Source: Halococcus sediminicola
GTDB taxonomy: Archaea; Halobacteriota; Halobacteria; Halobacteriales; Halococcaceae
Assembly (NCBI RefSeq): GCF_000755245.1
Contig: NZ_BBMP01000024.1
Span: forward strand, 85,651-149,650
Length of the DNA stretch: 64,000 bases
Direction: 5' to 3'
Shown here piece by piece: positions 61,222 through 64,000 of the stretch. Under the pieces are notes generated by a model that saw nothing but the letters and a program-made list of their open reading frames with translations, did not search any database and had not been told where the DNA came from. Position 1 is the first letter of the stretch. Every line of letters begins with the position of its first letter. Position numbers and translations under genes: made by a program.

Positions 61222-61977
61222 CTACCCGGCGTCGGTCGGTCGGACGACCAGCTCCTCCACGTTCACGTGAGGCGGTTGTGCGAGCGCATACCGAATGGCT
61301 GCGGCGACATCCTCGCTTTCGAGCGTTCGCATGGACTCTACCAGCGCCTCGACGTCCGCCTTCGTTTCTTCGTCCGGGACGTGTTCGGGGAGTTCGGTGT
61401 CGGTCGCACCCGGTTCGAGGAGCGTCACGCGAACCCCGTCGTCGGCGACTTCCGCACGGAGCGACTCGGAAAACGCTGCCACGCCCGCTTTCGTGGCCGC
61501 ATACGCGCCGAAACTCGCGCCCGGATCCTTCGTGGCGTCCGAGGAGAGGGCGACGACATGGCCGCCATCTCCCTCACGAAGCGCGGGGAGAGCCGCGCGC
61601 GTGGCGTTCATCGTCCCGAGCAAGTTGACCCCGACCATCCGCCGCCAGTCGTTGGGGTCGGCGCGGGCGACCGGCGCGAGTAGCATCACCCCAGCACTGT
61701 TGACGAGCGCATCGAGCCGCCCGAACGTCGCGGTCGTTTTCTCGACCATCTCCTCGATAGCCGCCTCGTCGGTGACGTCCGTGGGTATCGATAACGCCTC
61801 GCCGCCGTCGCTCTCGATTCGCTCTTCGAGCACGTACAGGCGGTCTGTCCGGCGGGCGGCGAGCGCAACGCTGGCTCCCGCCGCCGCGAGCGTTCTGGCC
61901 GTCGCCGCGCCAATGCCTGAGGAAGCACCCGTAACGAGCGCCACCGTCCCGTCGAGATAATCGATCGAATCCTCCAT
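61222..61977 (-). CDS. Short-chain dehydrogenase (SDR)
   Basis: A 251-aa classical SDR. The nucleotide motif is ALVTGASSGIGAAT, NSAGV and a Ser-containing ALSSDA follow, and the catalytic pair is FGAYAATKAGVAAF. ATG 61977 (MEDSIDYLDG) is used because the frame upstream to 62259 runs antisense over the integrase remnant. The subgroup is the YdfG-like NADP-dependent type with Arg after beta-2 (ALAARRTDRLY). The substrate is unknown. Confidence 0.85.
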   Translation of the reverse strand: MEDSIDYLDGTVALVTGASSGIGAATARTLAAAGASVALAARRTDRLYVLEERIESDGGEALSIPTDVTDEAAIEEMVEKTTATFGRLDALVNSAGVMLLAPVARADPNDWRRMVGVNLLGTMNATRAALPALREGDGGHVVALSSDATKDPGASFGAYAATKAGVAAFSESLRAEVADDGVRVTLLEPGATDTELPEHVPDEETKADVEALVESMRTLESEDVAAAIRYALAQPPHVNVEELVVRPTDAG

Positions 61978-62103
61978 TGGTCGGAACACTCCCGCTGAAC
62001 GAATGAACCTATTCCCCAGCCCGGGGGGTCTGCCCGCCAGAGCGTACCGAGAGCACGCGCTCTTTGACCTCGCGGTCAGGACTGTTCTCGCGGACCAGTA
62101 CGT

Positions 62104-62757
62104 TTGTTCGCGTGGCGATCTGTGCGAGGTGCGGAGATTCTTCGTGATCGGAGTGGTGAGCGTCGGCAAGGGCTTCGATGGGAAGACGTCCACCTCGAAG
62201 ATCGCTATGCGACGGTCTTCGCCAAAAAGCAGCGCCTCGACGACCGAAACTTCCCCCAAGCCGGTGATTCATCCGCTACAAATGTACCAGAAAGTCCTTG
62301 ACGCACCGAACGAAAGCTGGCCGGTGTTTCCCTCATTACATCGCCCGACGCTGCTCTCTCAGCGGGTGAGAGACGAGTTGGACAGTCGTGGATATACCGA
62401 CATGGAGATCGAGGAGATGCGCACCGACCGTTCGTTAATCGAGGTCTGTGTTGAGTACGACTCGAACCGCCGTCGATAACGACCGATGCAGGACGGCACG
62501 TGCTCAAGTGCCTCTGTGAGGAGGCAGCTATCGAACTCGATAACGACGAGGAGTATCTCATGCCTCACGGTGCCCGGCGTGGTGCTGGCGAGGTTCTCGT
62601 GCACACATCAGGGCATGCGGCCGCCGCCCGTGCACTCGATAACTCCGAGGAGATCGTTCGTGAGCACTACTCGCATATCGAAGCTGGCGATCTCGCTGAC
62701 CAGATGACCAACGCGTTTGAAGAGGCAGATCAGCAAAGTGGATCCAGCAGCAAGTGA
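62104..62757 (+). pseudogene. Tyrosine recombinase remnant (second integrase copy)
   Basis: Three blocks align with the integrase at 24255-25403 in two frames. They are WRSVRGAEILRDRSGERRQG...FAKKQRLDDR (frame of 62104), VIHPLQMYQKVLDAPNESWP (another frame, to 62479), and LKCLCEEAAIELDNDEEYLM...PHGARRGAGEVLV...HYSHIEAGDLA (frame of 62500, to 62757). The N-terminal third is missing. Catalytic residues Arg, HxxR, His and Tyr are all still present, so decay by frameshift is recent. It lies in the same direction as the intact copy 38 kb away. Confidence 0.85.
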
Positions 62758-62936
62758 AATGGGCATAGGTCACTCTCTGGATTAGTCCATGAATTAGGAG
62801 TAGGTTTATCCATCCCATCTGCAGAACAGTGTGTGGAACGTAGCGTCGCCATTGGAAGATCCATTGTCGGTAGTTCCCAATCGGGTTGAGAAGCGGAGCT
62901 AAAGCATCGGTCTGATTGGAGCAGATGTCTGGTTGA

Positions 62937-63963
62937 GTGAATGTGCTACAGCTACCCCAACCAGACGGATTCCTTTCAGCGTGGGACGTCAAAGGTGTAG
63001 CGGCGGATGTGATCGGAGAGCTTCCCCTGCCAGGGATCGAGGGCTCGCCCCCTCGATCCTGGCGACATCTGGTCCGTCGTTATCCTTGCCAGCACCAATC
63101 AGAGCTCCGTTCGAGAGGTTTGTGCCGAGAACCACGAGGCTCCCTGCGACGATACTGTCTTCGACTGGCTCCATACGCTTGATCGAGGCTGGCTCGAATT
63201 CGCCGCTAACCTGCTGTTCATGCAGTTGGCCATGACGATCCTCGACCCTGAGCGGTCGAGGATCGTCTCCATCGATTTCGTCGATAACCCCTATCACGGG
63301 ACCTACAGCGACGAGATAGGCGAACTTTGTCGAATGAGCCCTAAAGACGGTACCACGACCTGCCACCGATACTGCACCGCCTACCTCGTCTCGAACGGCA
63401 AACCGATCACGCTCGCGATGACGTACGTCCGCAGCGACGAGAAGCAAGCCGACGCGGTCGAGCGCGTCCTCGACCGCGTCGAGGCCTATCCCTTCGAAAT
63501 CGAGCTGTTGCTGGCTGATTCCGGCTTCTACAACGAGCGCATCATCCGCCGCTCACGCGAGATTGCTGCGACAGTCGTGCCGGTCGCCGAGAAAGGCGAC
63601 CGGCTCGAAGAGAAACTCGAGACGCACAAATCGTACATGACGACCTACCGGATGTACAAAGACAGCGAGCGGGAACTACGCTTCCCGCTTGCGGTTTCAG
63701 TTTCGTATCAGAACGGCGATCGCGGCAAGCATGGTGAAGTGGTCCGAGGGTACGCGGCGTGCGATCTGGACGATCGCACGCCTGCACAGGTCGAACACTG
63801 CTACCGAAAGCGATCGGCGATCGAATCCAGCTATCGGTTGTTTCGGAGCGCACGAGCGGTAACGGCCACGAAAGCCCCGATCGTGCGGTTGGCGTTCGGT
63901 GTGGGGAGGTTCCCCAACGAAAACTTATGGCAGGTGATACAGCTTTCCCTTAACAACATCTGA
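62937..63963 (+). pseudogene. ISH3-like transposase remnant
   Basis: The fragment LSAWDVKGVAADVIGELPLP (62937 frame) continues after a frameshift near 63060 as SVREVCAENHEAPCDDTVFD and then VSIDFVDNPYHGTYSDEIGE...LLLADSGFYNERIIRRSREI and YRKRSAIESSYRLFRSARAV, the ISH3-family DDE core. The C-terminal end (VRLAFGVGRFPNENLWQVIQ) is garbled by further changes. No complete element ends were found in the 1.1 kb seen. The remnant reaches close to the end of the window. Confidence 0.75.
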
Positions 63964-64000
63964 ATCTGCCAACGCTATGAGATGTTTGTTTTGGGGTGGG

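Noticed and set aside
1..64000. CRISPR arrays, tRNA, rRNA, replication origin
   Set aside because: No regularly spaced repeats, tRNA-like cloverleaf or rRNA sequence was noticed, and no Orc1/Cdc6 or Rep gene marks an origin.

Overview
The window is haloarchaeal. It carries a TFB paralogue, an Spt4-like zinc ribbon, several Bat-type and TrmB-type regulators, an XPB helicase with a Bax1-like nuclease, a TbsP-like regulator and ISH-type transposases. The proteins are very acidic, and the few promoters that can be seen are archaeal TATA boxes 23-40 bases ahead of start codons, without Shine-Dalgarno leaders. No rRNA, tRNA, CRISPR array or Orc1/Cdc6 gene was seen. The density of transposases, integrase copies, pseudogenes and defence genes suggests a secondary replicon or a large genomic island.

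Layout. 0.3-6.3 kb: TFB, Spt4-like, a zinc alcohol dehydrogenase, a large transposase and a serine recombinase. 6.5-12.2 kb: a regulator cluster with three full Bat-type HTH proteins, one Bat-like protein without its HTH, two divergent TrmB-like proteins and zinc-binding microproteins. 13-24 kb: a partly decayed oxidoreductase region. It holds an SDR, an IS with target duplication, an alcohol dehydrogenase divergent from an amidohydrolase-DUF59 pair, a 5'-truncated hydroxyacid dehydrogenase, a GlcG/HbpS-like protein, a formaldehyde-dehydrogenase-like enzyme, and an SDR gene broken by a 233-bp MITE.

24-45 kb is a defence island that starts next to a tyrosine recombinase. The first system is a complete type II CBASS operon: a CD-NTase, an E2-E1-JAB protein (Cap2 and Cap3 fused), and a TIR-SAVED effector. 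The second is a minus-strand module of an unknown 329-aa protein, a PD-(D/E)XK-type nuclease, a 1354-aa adenine methyltransferase and a 1094-aa PLD-SNF2 helicase, followed by a single-chain GmrSD-like protein. The module has parts in common with DISARM but lacks the DISARM core and BREX genes, so it is the best candidate here for an undescribed system.

45-64 kb: an MFS transporter, a PIN/HTH toxin-antitoxin-like pair with a palindromic operator, a chimeric HTH-SWIM pseudogene, and an XPB-Bax1 repair pair enclosed by an inverted duplication of a CcbP-like gene. These are followed by a TbsP-like regulator, a sulfatase-fold enzyme, a TIM-barrel protein, an SDR, a decayed second integrase copy and an ISH3-like transposase remnant.

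Two small dispersed element families link distant parts of the window. One is a non-coding repeat of about 100 bp with at least five copies. The other is the IS/MITE pair that shares terminal repeats and makes 7-bp target duplications. Protein family calls rest on motif recognition, since no database search could be run.
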